The translations under genes were made by a program, and so were the position numbers. A DNA stretch of 64,000 nucleotides from DASUPK01 sp963728875 (GTDB taxonomy: Bacteria > Actinomycetota > Thermoleophilia > Solirubrobacterales > 70-9): positions 248,001-312,000 of the forward strand of contig CAVSLJ010000002.1 in assembly GCA_963728875.1 (NCBI GenBank), in the 5' to 3' direction. Shown one piece after another: positions 55,862-63,728 of this stretch. The notes under the pieces were generated by a model. The model saw only the letters and a list, made by a program, of their open reading frames with translations, ran no database searches and was not told the origin of the DNA. Numbering within the stretch: the stretch's first letter is position 1; every line of letters begins with the position of its first letter.

Positions 55862-57946
55862 TTGACTGATTTTTGGACCGATTACGGAGTCGTCGTCGCG
55901 CTCGGTTGCGCGGCCGCGGCGGTTGTGTACGGACTGCTGGTCACCCAGCGACTGCTCGCCAAGTCCCCCGGAAACGAGCGGATGCAGGAGATCTCGGGGG
56001 CGGTTCAGGAGGGCGCGAGCGCGTACCTGAAGCGCCAGTACATGATCATCGCCGGGGTCGGCGTGGTCGTCGCGATTTTGCTGATCCCGCTCCAGAACGT
56101 GGAAACAGCAATCGGCTTCCTGATCGGCGGTGTGCTCTCGGGCTCCGCCGGGTTCATCGGCATGAACCTCTCGGTCCGGGCCAACGCCAGGGTCGCCGAG
56201 GCAGCCCGCGGAGGCATACCGCCCGCGCTGGACATTGCCTTCAAGGGAGGTTCCGTGACTGGTCTGCTCGTCGTCGGGCTGGCCCTGCTGGGTGTCGCGG
56301 GTTACTTCGGCGCGCTGCTGATCTTCACCGACCTCTCCGACAAGGACTGCGTGGACGCCCTGGTCGGGCTCGGCTTCGGCGGGTCACTGATCTCCGTCTT
56401 CGCGCGGCTGGGCGGCGGCATCTTCACGAAGGCCGCAGACGTGGGGGCGGACCTGGTCGGCAAGATCGAGGCCGGAATCCCCGAGGACGACCCGCGCAAC
56501 CCCGCGGTGATCGCGGACAACGTGGGCGACAACGTCGGCGACTGCGCAGGCATGGCCGCGGACCTCTTCGAGACCTACGCCGTCACGGCGGTCGCCGTGA
56601 TGCTGCTCGGCGTGATCACTTTCACCGGCTTCACCCGCGAGGTGGCGATCTATCCGCTTGCGATCGGCGCCGTCGCGATCATTGCGTCGATCATCGGTGC
56701 CCTATCGGTGCGGACCCGGACGGGAAACGTAGAGGCCGCGCTCTACCGGGGCTTGGCGGTCTCGGCGGTGCTCTCGGCGGCAGCCTTCTACCCGATCACC
56801 AAATGGCTGATGGGTGACGCGCTGAGCGGTGGGGTTCTCGGTGGCGCCAGTGTGACCGACCTCTGGCTCTGCGGCCTGATCGGCGTCGGCGTCACCGCGC
56901 TGCTCTTCATCCTCACCGACTACTACACGTCCACCCGCTTCCGCCCAGTACGGACCATCTCCAAGGCATCGGAGACGGGACACGCGACGAACATCATCCA
57001 GGGGCTAGCCCAGGGCCTCCAGTCGACGGCACTCCCGGTCCTGGTGATCGCCTTCGCCATTCTCGGTGCCTGGAAGCTCGCAGGTGGCGGGACGGACGGC
57101 ATCTACGGCATCGGCGTGGCGGTGATGGCGCAGCTCTCGCTCACCGGCCTGATCGTCGCGCTGGATGCGTTCGGCCCGATCACGGACAACGCCGGCGGGA
57201 TCGCCGAGATGGCGGACCTGCCGCAGGACGTTCGCGACATCACGGATCCGCTCGACGCGGTCGGCAACACGACCAAGGCCGTGACGAAGGGCTACGCGAT
57301 CGGATCGGCGGCGCTCGCCGCGCTCGTGCTCTTCAACGCCTTCACCCACGAGCTGCAGTCGGAGGCCGGCGGCGCCGCGCTGAGCTTCCAGATCTCTGAT
57401 CCGCCCGTGCTGATCGGCCTCTTGATCGGCGGGATCATGGTCTATCTGTTCGCCTCTCTGGCGATCGAAGCCGTCGGCCGGGCCGGCGGCCAAGTGGTCG
57501 AGGAGGTGCGCCGTCAGTTCCGCGAGAAGCCTGGGATCATGAAGGGCAAGGACAAGCCCGAGTATGGGCACGCGGTGGCCCTGGTCACGGCCGCGGCCCA
57601 GAAGGAGATGATCCTGCCCTCGCTGATCCCGATCGTGATCCCGCTGATCGTCGGGCTGATCTCCTACCAGGCCCTCGGCGGGCTGCTGATCGGCGTGATC
57701 GTCGTCGGGATCTTCATGGCGATCTCGATGACAGCAGGAGGCGGCGCCTGGGACAACGCCAAGAAGCTGATCGAGGACGGTGAATTCGGCGGCAAGGGCT
57801 CAGACGCCCACGCGGCCGCGGTCACCGGTGACACCGTCGGAGATCCCTACAAGGACACCGCCGGTCCGGCGATCAACCCGATGATCAAGGTGGCGAACAT
57901 CGTGGCCATCCTGATCATCCCGATCATCGGAGGCCTGCCCGGCTGA
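55862..57946 (+). CDS. hppA: Membrane-bound H+-translocating pyrophosphatase, K+-independent class
   Basis: A 694-residue, 16-helix proton pump that splits PPi. The PPi-binding loop is DVGADLVGKIEAGIPEDDPRNPAVIADNVGDNVGDCAGMAADLFETYAVT, given here only by its key part DNVGDNVGDCAGMAADLFET. In GNTTKAVTKG the residue after the threonines is Lys, which by established classification means K+-independent. Starts with TTG at 55862 after GCAGGAG. The 84-base gap upstream holds its likely promoter region, not clearly defined. Confidence 0.97.
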   Translation: MTDFWTDYGVVVALGCAAAAVVYGLLVTQRLLAKSPGNERMQEISGAVQEGASAYLKRQYMIIAGVGVVVAILLIPLQNVETAIGFLIGGVLSGSAGFIGMNLSVRANARVAEAARGGIPPALDIAFKGGSVTGLLVVGLALLGVAGYFGALLIFTDLSDKDCVDALVGLGFGGSLISVFARLGGGIFTKAADVGADLVGKIEAGIPEDDPRNPAVIADNVGDNVGDCAGMAADLFETYAVTAVAVMLLGVITFTGFTREVAIYPLAIGAVAIIASIIGALSVRTRTGNVEAALYRGLAVSAVLSAAAFYPITKWLMGDALSGGVLGGASVTDLWLCGLIGVGVTALLFILTDYYTSTRFRPVRTISKASETGHATNIIQGLAQGLQSTALPVLVIAFAILGAWKLAGGGTDGIYGIGVAVMAQLSLTGLIVALDAFGPITDNAGGIAEMADLPQDVRDITDPLDAVGNTTKAVTKGYAIGSAALAALVLFNAFTHELQSEAGGAALSFQISDPPVLIGLLIGGIMVYLFASLAIEAVGRAGGQVVEEVRRQFREKPGIMKGKDKPEYGHAVALVTAAAQKEMILPSLIPIVIPLIVGLISYQALGGLLIGVIVVGIFMAISMTAGGGAWDNAKKLIEDGEFGGKGSDAHAAAVTGDTVGDPYKDTAGPAINPMIKVANIVAILIIPIIGGLPG

Positions 57947-57982
57947 TCGCGCGCCCCCCGGCGCAACCCGTTTAATGGGGGC

Positions 57983-58186
57983 GTGAATGAGCGTCGGCGT
58001 CCCTCGCCAGACGAGGGCTATCAGCTCGCGGTCCGGATCTTCTCCGTGACGATCATCGGCTTCGGGCTGGTGATGCTGGTGCTCACGCTGGCGCGCGGGG
58101 GCGGCCCGCTCGCGGTCGGCTTCCTGTTCGGATTGCTGTTCATCGCCCTCGGATCAGGGAGGCTGTACCTGTCGATGCGCGGATGA
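57983..58186 (+). CDS. 67-aa membrane protein
   Basis: Two helices (ISVTIIGFGLVMLVLTLA-type region at about 18-38 and GFLFGLLFIALGSGRLYL at about 45-63) after a polar start. GTG at 57983 follows a TTTAAT hexamer by 6 bases, the leaderless pattern. It begins 36 bases after hppA and ends 13 bases before the permease, so it may belong to their operon. Function unknown. Confidence 0.7.
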   Translation: MNERRRPSPDEGYQLAVRIFSVTIIGFGLVMLVLTLARGGGPLAVGFLFGLLFIALGSGRLYLSMRG

Positions 58187-58199
58187 CGGAGTTGGGGAG

Positions 58200-60116
58200 A
58201 TGAGGGCGAAGCGCTGGCTCGGAGTGCCGTTCCTGTACTCGGCGGCCTCCGCCGCGGTGGGGTTCTCGATCTATTTCTCGATCGGGGTGGTCGCCGACCG
58301 CGGGCTCGGGCTGACCCCGCTGATCTTCCTGGCGGCGGGGCTGATGTTCGCCCTCACCTCGCTCTCCTACGTCGAAGGCGGGGCGATGCTCCGGGAGCGC
58401 GGCGGCTCGGCCACCTTCGCGCGGCACGCGTTCAACGAGCTGATCAGCTTCATCGCGGGCTGGGCGATCCTGATCGACTATCTGATCGTGATCGCGGCGG
58501 CGGCGATCACGGTCTCCCACTACCTGACGCCGATCTCGGGGACGTTCGGCGGGGGAGACGTGGAGCTGGCGGTGTCGATCGTCGTCATCGGCCTCGCTGC
58601 GATCCTGAACATCGCCGACGTGACGGGGCGGAACCGCCAGGTACGGCTGGTCGTGCTCGCCCTGGCTGAGCTCGCCCTGCAGCTGCTGGTGATCGTCGTG
58701 GGATTGATCGTCGTGCTGCACCCCGACCGCCTCACCGATCAGCTCGATCTGTTCACCTCGCCGAGCGTCAAGGACATCGTCTACTCGGTGGTCATCGCCA
58801 CGATCGCCTACGCGGGCATCGAGGCGGCGAGCGACCTGGCTCCGGACCTGGAGTTCGAGCCCGCCGACCTGAAGCGGGTGCTGGGCGTCGGCGCGATCGC
58901 GATTCCGCTGATCTACGCGGGGATCGCCGCGGTCGCGCTGATGGCCGTGCCCGTTGTGCAGGGGCCGCACGGCCCCGAGACGGCGCTTGCCGGCCAGTAC
59001 ATCGAGGAGCCGATCCTGGGGGTGGTGGCCAACTACGACCCAGGCTGGGTGGCCGACGTCATGAAGTGGGCGGTGATGCTCGTCGCCGTGCCGGTTCTCT
59101 TCTGGGCGGCGAACACGGCGATGCTCGGGCTCTCCCGGCACGTCTACGTGCTGGCGACCAACCGCCAGATCCCGAGCTGGGCCGGCAAGCTCGAGAAGAC
59201 CTACTCCACGCCCTACATCGCGATCATCATCGCCGCGCTGCTGGCTCTCGCTCTGGCGATTCCGGGCGACATCCGGTTCCTGGCGCGCGTCTACGCGTTC
59301 GGGGCGCTGCTCGCGGTGACCATCGCGCAGATCTCGATCGTCCGATTACGCGTGGTTGAGCCCGACCTCGAGCGTCCCTACAAGGTGCCGTGGAGCGTCC
59401 GGATCGGGTCTCACGACCTGCCGCTGCCGGCGATGCTCGGGGCGCTGGTCAGCGGTCTGGCGTGGATCACCGTGTTCCTGCTGCACCACACCGCCGTCTA
59501 CGTGGGGGGCGGCTGGATGCTGTTCGGGCTCGTCTTCTATGTGATCTATCGCCGCTACGTGGAGGGGACGCCGCTGACCAGGCGGGTCCAGGTCCCCGAG
59601 GCATCGCTCAAGAAGCAGCCGGCCGAGGTGGAGTTCTCGACCATCCTGGTGCCGGTCTTCGGCACCCAGCTCGACGACGACATCGTCAGCACGGCCGGCC
59701 GGCTTGCCGACGCCGAGGTGGAGAAGGGCGAGCGCCCACCTCGGCTGGAGGTGGTCTACGTGGCGGAGCTGCCGCTCACGGTGCCACTGGACGCGCCGCT
59801 GCCCAAGAAGTTGCAGTCGCAGGCGGAGAAGGCGCTCGAGCGCGCTCACGAGGTGGGCGATGAGTACGAGAACGTCGAGGTTGCCACGAAGCTCGTCCCG
59901 GCTCGCTCCATCGGCGCGGGGATCATCCAGGAGGCCCGCGACAAGGGGGTCGAGGTCATCGTCATGGGAGGAGAGCCGCCGACGCGGATCCGGGGCGGGG
60001 CCGTGCTTGGCGGCATCGGCGGCGCCAGGCCGGAGGAGATCGGCGAGGTGACCGAGTACGTGCTCAAGCGGGCACCCTGCCGGGTGCTGCTCACCGCGCC
60101 GCCGGAGGAGTCCTAG
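58200..60116 (+). CDS. APC-superfamily permease fused to a universal stress protein domain
   Basis: A 638-residue protein: about 12 membrane helices (residues about 5-440) with the unwound first helix SAASAAVGFSIYFSIGVV and EGGAMLRERGGSATFARHAFNE, then a cytoplasmic UspA domain (about 475-635) with STILVPVFGTQLDDD and ending near VIVMGGEPPTRIRGGAVLGG and APCRVLLTAP. Annotated by family as amino-acid/polyamine transport; KimA-type K+ uptake also belongs to this superfamily. In Mycobacterium a similar membrane protein (Rv2690c) adjoins the TrkA-like ceoB-ceoC, as here with the two RCK genes nearby. Confidence 0.87.
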   Translation: MRAKRWLGVPFLYSAASAAVGFSIYFSIGVVADRGLGLTPLIFLAAGLMFALTSLSYVEGGAMLRERGGSATFARHAFNELISFIAGWAILIDYLIVIAAAAITVSHYLTPISGTFGGGDVELAVSIVVIGLAAILNIADVTGRNRQVRLVVLALAELALQLLVIVVGLIVVLHPDRLTDQLDLFTSPSVKDIVYSVVIATIAYAGIEAASDLAPDLEFEPADLKRVLGVGAIAIPLIYAGIAAVALMAVPVVQGPHGPETALAGQYIEEPILGVVANYDPGWVADVMKWAVMLVAVPVLFWAANTAMLGLSRHVYVLATNRQIPSWAGKLEKTYSTPYIAIIIAALLALALAIPGDIRFLARVYAFGALLAVTIAQISIVRLRVVEPDLERPYKVPWSVRIGSHDLPLPAMLGALVSGLAWITVFLLHHTAVYVGGGWMLFGLVFYVIYRRYVEGTPLTRRVQVPEASLKKQPAEVEFSTILVPVFGTQLDDDIVSTAGRLADAEVEKGERPPRLEVVYVAELPLTVPLDAPLPKKLQSQAEKALERAHEVGDEYENVEVATKLVPARSIGAGIIQEARDKGVEVIVMGGEPPTRIRGGAVLGGIGGARPEEIGEVTEYVLKRAPCRVLLTAPPEES

Positions 60117-61000
60117 GCGGTTACTTCGGTTCTGGCGGCGCGGTCGCGGAGCTGGACACGCCTGGTGGGGCTGAGCTCGCGAGCCCGGTGATTCCAGGTC
60201 GCCAGCCAGGCCGGGACCTCACGTGCCGGGAGGGGCTTCGCGATCAGGAATCCCTGGGCCCGTTCGCAGCCCATCCTGCGGAGCTGACGCCACGCCTCCT
60301 CGGACTCGACGCCTTCCGCCACCACCTGGAGGCCGATCTGGTGGGCGAGGTGGATGGTCGAGCGAACGATCATCCGGTTCTCGCCGTCATCGAGTCCGTG
60401 GATCAGGGAGCGATCGATCTTGAGCTCCTCGATGGGGAGGTTCATCAGCTGCTTGACGGAGAAGTGTCCCGTCCCGAAGTCGTCGATCGAGACGGTTACC
60501 CCGAGGGTCGCCAGCCGCTCGAGTGCCTTCGTCGCGCGGTCGGCCTCCGTCACCAGCGCGTCCTCGGTCACCTCGACCTGAAGGGCGGTGCCGGGGAGGC
60601 CGGCCTGCGTCAGTGAGTCCGCCACGAATCGGTGGAGTCCCCAGTCGGGCGGCGAGAAGGCGCTGGACGACAGGTTCACGGAGAGTTGAAGGCCCAGGCC
60701 GGATCGCCACCAATCGCCGGCGGCGCGAATCGATGAGCTGATCATCCGCTCGGTCAGGGCGCGCATCTGCCCGGCGGCCTCGATGCGACCTAGAAAGTCC
60801 GCGGCGGGGATGGGACCTGACTCGGGATCCTCCCAGCGGGCCAGGGCTTCCACGCCGATCACGCGCCCGGCGCGCATGTCCACCCTCGGCAGGTAGTAGG
60901 GCTGAATCGCTCCGCGATTCAAGGCGCTCAAGGGATCGGATCCTGGCTGGGCACCGTTCCCGTTCTGATTGTTTTTCAGAGCCATCAGGGTGCAGTCCAC
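60113..61000 (-). CDS. EAL-domain cyclic-di-GMP phosphodiesterase
   Basis: A 295-residue stand-alone EAL protein. Motifs for activity are present: EALAR (ExLxR), the Asn of VNLSSSAF, EVTE, the acidic pair DDFGTG, the Lys in LKIDRS, EGVE, and QGFLIAKPLP. No GGDEF, PAS or membrane segments are attached, so control is by expression or by partners. The stop shares CTAG with the permease gene. The 159-base gap to the RCK gene includes its promoter; no single clear hexamer seen on this strand. Confidence 0.9.
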   Translation of the reverse strand: MDCTLMALKNNQNGNGAQPGSDPLSALNRGAIQPYYLPRVDMRAGRVIGVEALARWEDPESGPIPAADFLGRIEAAGQMRALTERMISSSIRAAGDWWRSGLGLQLSVNLSSSAFSPPDWGLHRFVADSLTQAGLPGTALQVEVTEDALVTEADRATKALERLATLGVTVSIDDFGTGHFSVKQLMNLPIEELKIDRSLIHGLDDGENRMIVRSTIHLAHQIGLQVVAEGVESEEAWRQLRRMGCERAQGFLIAKPLPAREVPAWLATWNHRARELSPTRRVQLRDRAARTEVTA

Positions 61001-61144
61001 CGATTCATTCGGCCCCCCTCGACCGCCGCTGGCGGTTCGGGAAGCTTGGAGGAGGCGCGGGGGGTCTACAACCGGCTGAACTACCCCTCTCTATTCAGTA
61101 GTTGCCCCGGATCGGGGTGGGCACGGCGCAAGCGGGAGCGCGAC

Positions 61145-61150
61145 TAACAT
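61145..61150 (+). promoter_or_regulatory. Candidate -10 (TAACAT) of the RCK pair
   Basis: TAACAT lies 9 bases before the ATG at 61160. Confidence 0.4.
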
Positions 61151-61159
61151 CAGGCCCGA

Positions 61160-61594
61160 ATGTTCGTTCTCATCGTTGGCTGCGGGAGGGTCGGGTCCTC
61201 CGTTGCGAGGAGCATGCTCCGTGAGGGGCATGAGGTGTCGTGCCTCGACGAGGATCCGGAGGCGCACGCGCGCCTCGAGGTCAACCTCGACCGCTCCTGG
61301 GAGGACTCGGGCGGCCAGTTCACCGTCGGCACGGCCCTCGAGGAGGAAGCCCTGACGGCGGCGGGTATCGAGCGCGCGGACGCTTTCATCGCCTCCACCG
61401 ATGGAGACAACACGAACATCGTCGTCGCGCAGCTCGCGAGGCGGAAGTTCAACGTCCCGACCGTGATCGCCCGCATCCTGGACCCGTTGAGGGCCGAGTG
61501 GTACGAGAAGCAGGGCGTCAACACGATCTGCCCGACGCGCATCGCCATCGAGATGCTGGAGAAAGAGGTCCTGGAAGCCGCTGGGACGAGCTGA
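61160..61594 (+). CDS. TrkA-N (RCK) protein, CeoB-like
   Basis: A 144-residue NAD-binding RCK domain: VLIVGCGRVGSSVARSMLREG at residues 3-23, then FIASTDGDNTNIVVAQLA. It has no C-terminal TrkA_C domain. Such subunits gate K+ transport in response to NADH or ATP. TGATG overlap with the next gene. Corresponds in position to mycobacterial ceoB. Confidence 0.9.
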   Translation: MFVLIVGCGRVGSSVARSMLREGHEVSCLDEDPEAHARLEVNLDRSWEDSGGQFTVGTALEEEALTAAGIERADAFIASTDGDNTNIVVAQLARRKFNVPTVIARILDPLRAEWYEKQGVNTICPTRIAIEMLEKEVLEAAGTS

Positions 61595-62289
61595 TGGGAG
61601 AGGGGAGCGGCAAGTACATCATCATCGCCGGGGCCGGCAAGGTGGGTTGGAACCTCGCCAGGGAGCTCCTCGACAAGGGTCACGAGGTGACAGTGATCGA
61701 GGACAACCGGAACCGGTTCTCGACCGTCGAGCAGGAGCTGGAGCACAACATCCAGTACGGCGATGCCTCGGAGCTCTGGGTGCTGGAGCGGGCCGGGATC
61801 TCGCGCGCCGACATGGTGATTGCGGTGACCGGCGACGACGAGGACAACATGCTGATCTGCCAGGTGGCGAAGGAGAAGTACCTGGTCGACCGGATCATCG
61901 CGAGGGTCAACAACCCGCGGAACCGGCCGCACTTCGAGCTGCTCGGGATCAAGCCCTACGTCTCGGCCACCGACCTGATCCTGCGGCTGCTGGAGCACGA
62001 GGTGCCCGAGTACGGGCTCGTCCACCTGCTCGACCTGCCCGAGGAGCGGCTGGAGATCATCGAGATGTTGCTGGCCGACGACAGCCGGGTAGCAGGGATG
62101 AGAGTGGGAGATCTGAACATGCCGGAGGGCAGCCTGTTGATCTCGATTCTTCGCGAGGGACTGGGCGGTTTCGTCCCGACGCCCGACACGGTCCTCGAGG
62201 CCGGCGACGAGGTGCTGGCCGTGCTCGATCCGGGGTTGGAGGAGGAGCTGAAGGTGTTCTTCGGCTCCGACGGTGCCGCAGCGGGTTGA
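61594..62289 (+). CDS. TrkA-N/TrkA-C (RCK) protein, CeoC-like
   Basis: A 231-residue protein with both domains: the nucleotide fold YIIIAGAGKVGWNLARELLDKG, MVIAVTGDDEDNMLICQVA, and a C-terminal TrkA_C ligand domain (about 145-225). Together with the preceding gene it forms a pair like mycobacterial ceoB-ceoC. ATG 61594 overlaps the upstream stop. The downstream flavoprotein starts inside its last 17 bases. Confidence 0.91.
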   Translation: MGEGSGKYIIIAGAGKVGWNLARELLDKGHEVTVIEDNRNRFSTVEQELEHNIQYGDASELWVLERAGISRADMVIAVTGDDEDNMLICQVAKEKYLVDRIIARVNNPRNRPHFELLGIKPYVSATDLILRLLEHEVPEYGLVHLLDLPEERLEIIEMLLADDSRVAGMRVGDLNMPEGSLLISILREGLGGFVPTPDTVLEAGDEVLAVLDPGLEEELKVFFGSDGAAAG

Positions 62290-63520
62290 GTACCTGCTGA
62301 TCGGCGGCTTCGCCGCCGGCTACGCCGCCGCCGAGCTGCGCAAGCGCGGGGCGGACGGCGACATCCTGCTCGTGGGGAGGGAGCCGGAGCCGCCGTACGA
62401 GCGCCCGCCGCTCTCCAAGGAGTACCTGCGAGGCGAGGCGAAGCGGGAGGACGCATACGTCAACCCGGAGTCCTGGTACGAGGAGAACGGGGTCGAGTTG
62501 AGGACCGCCACGAACGTGATGGCCCTCGATACCGAGGCGCGGACGGCCAAGCTGCAGGGTGGTGAGGAGGTCGGTTTCGACAAGGTGCTGCTGGCGCCGG
62601 GCGCGAACGTCAACATCCTGCGGGTCGAGGGGGCCGCGCAGGAGGGGATTCACTACCTGCGGGCGTTCGGGAACTCGGACGGGATTCGCGAGGCGGCCGA
62701 GGGCGCCGATCGGGTGGTGCTGATCGGGGGCAGCTACATCGGGTGCGAGGTGGCGGCTTCCCTGACCGCCAAGGGAACCCAGTGCGCGATCGTGATGATG
62801 GAGGACGTGGCGTTGTCCCGGACGTTCGGGGAGGAGGCCGGGCGGTGGTTCCATGAGCTGCTCGAGTCGAAGGGGGTCGTGTTCCACGCGGGCGAGACGC
62901 TCGAGGCGTTCGAGGGCGATGGCGACGTCAAGGGCGTCGTCACCGAGAGCGGCAAGGTCGTGGAGGGCGACGTGGTGGTCGTCGGCGCCGGGGTGAGGCC
63001 GGACGTGATGCTGGCGCAGAAGGCGGGGTTGGAGATCGACCAAGAGAATGGCGGGATCCGGTGCGACGGGACGCTGCAGAGCTCGGTCGAGGGGATCTAC
63101 GCCGCCGGCGACGTCTGCTCGTACGACAGCAACGTCCACGGCCGGCGGCTGCGGGTCGAGCACTGGGACGTGGCGATGCAGCAGGGCCAGCACGCGGCGC
63201 GGTCGATGATGGGCGATGACAAGCCGTACGAGGTGGTGCCCTACTTCTTCAGCGACCTGGCGGACTGGGCCGGCCTCGAGTACGTGGGGCCGGCGACGGA
63301 CTGGGACGAGGTGATCTGGCGCGGCGACCGGGACGCGGGCGAATTCGCGGTCTTCTATCTCAAGGACCGCAAGGTCGCGGGAGCGCTGACGGTCGAGCGC
63401 TCGGAGGAGCTGGCGCACGCCAGAACGCTGCTCGCCGAGGGAGTGGACGTCGCCGGCGAGAAGGCGAAGGCGCTGCTCGGCGACCCCGACAGCGATCTGG
63501 CTGAGCTCACGCCGAGCTAG
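62273..63520 (+). CDS. FAD-dependent ferredoxin/rubredoxin-reductase-type oxidoreductase
   Basis: A 415-residue two-nucleotide flavoprotein: FAD motif LLIGGFAAGYAAAELRKRG, NAD(P) motif VVLIGGSYIGCEVAASL, and the second FAD contact GIYAAGDVCSYDS, then a C-terminal dimerisation/FAD cap. It resembles rhodocoxin/putidaredoxin reductases or AIF-type proteins. No ferredoxin or P450 is adjacent, so the electron acceptor is unknown. GTG 62273 overlaps the RCK gene. Confidence 0.85.
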   Translation: MPQRVEYLLIGGFAAGYAAAELRKRGADGDILLVGREPEPPYERPPLSKEYLRGEAKREDAYVNPESWYEENGVELRTATNVMALDTEARTAKLQGGEEVGFDKVLLAPGANVNILRVEGAAQEGIHYLRAFGNSDGIREAAEGADRVVLIGGSYIGCEVAASLTAKGTQCAIVMMEDVALSRTFGEEAGRWFHELLESKGVVFHAGETLEAFEGDGDVKGVVTESGKVVEGDVVVVGAGVRPDVMLAQKAGLEIDQENGGIRCDGTLQSSVEGIYAAGDVCSYDSNVHGRRLRVEHWDVAMQQGQHAARSMMGDDKPYEVVPYFFSDLADWAGLEYVGPATDWDEVIWRGDRDAGEFAVFYLKDRKVAGALTVERSEELAHARTLLAEGVDVAGEKAKALLGDPDSDLAELTPS

Positions 63521-63538
63521 GCTATGCCGTGAGATCGG

Positions 63539-63557
63539 GTGGAGTGCAGTTCTCCAC
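63539..63557. other. Hairpin between flavoprotein gene and tRNA
   Basis: GTGGAG-TGCAGTT-CTCCAC forms a 6-bp stem 18 bases after the flavoprotein stop. No U-tract follows, so it may be a weak terminator or processing signal before the tRNA. Confidence 0.35.
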
Positions 63558-63565
63558 TATATCGA

Positions 63566-63636
63566 TGGGGATTGGTGTAGAGGAAGCACGCCTGGTTCTG
63601 GTCCAGGAAGCCCGGGTTCGATCCCTGGATCCCCAG
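63566..63636 (+). tRNA. tRNA-Gln (anticodon CTG)
   Basis: A 71-base cloverleaf: acceptor TGGGGAT/ATCCCCA with discriminator G, D-arm GTGT/GCAC with a GG-containing 7-base loop, anticodon arm CCTGG/CCAGG with loop TTCTGGT (anticodon CTG at 63598-63600, decoding CAG), 4-base variable loop, and T-arm CCGGG/CCTGG with loop TTCGATC (one G-T pair). CCA is not encoded. U1-A72 is typical of glutamine tRNAs. Confidence 0.95.
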
Positions 63637-63710
63637 CTAGTCCCGACCGGCAGGGCAAGGTTCAAATCACCGAATAGGTTCGTTTCCAGGGAGTTTCCGT
63701 CCGCGGCCGC

Positions 63711-63728
63711 TGCGAACATATGTTCGCA
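63711..63728. promoter_or_regulatory. Perfect SOS-type palindrome (TGCGAACATATGTTCGCA)
   Basis: An 18-bp perfect palindrome whose centre CGAACATATGTTCG closely matches the Gram-positive LexA box (CGAAC-N4-GTTCG). It ends at the first base of the ATG at 63728, or 45 bases before the ATG at 63773, so it could repress the HTH gene that follows. Confidence 0.72.

Noticed and set aside
63657..63680. GGTTCAAATC resembling a tRNA T-arm after tRNA-Gln
   Set aside because: No matching acceptor, D or anticodon arms; not a second tRNA and not an exact copy of the tRNA-Gln 3' end, so no attachment repeat can be claimed.
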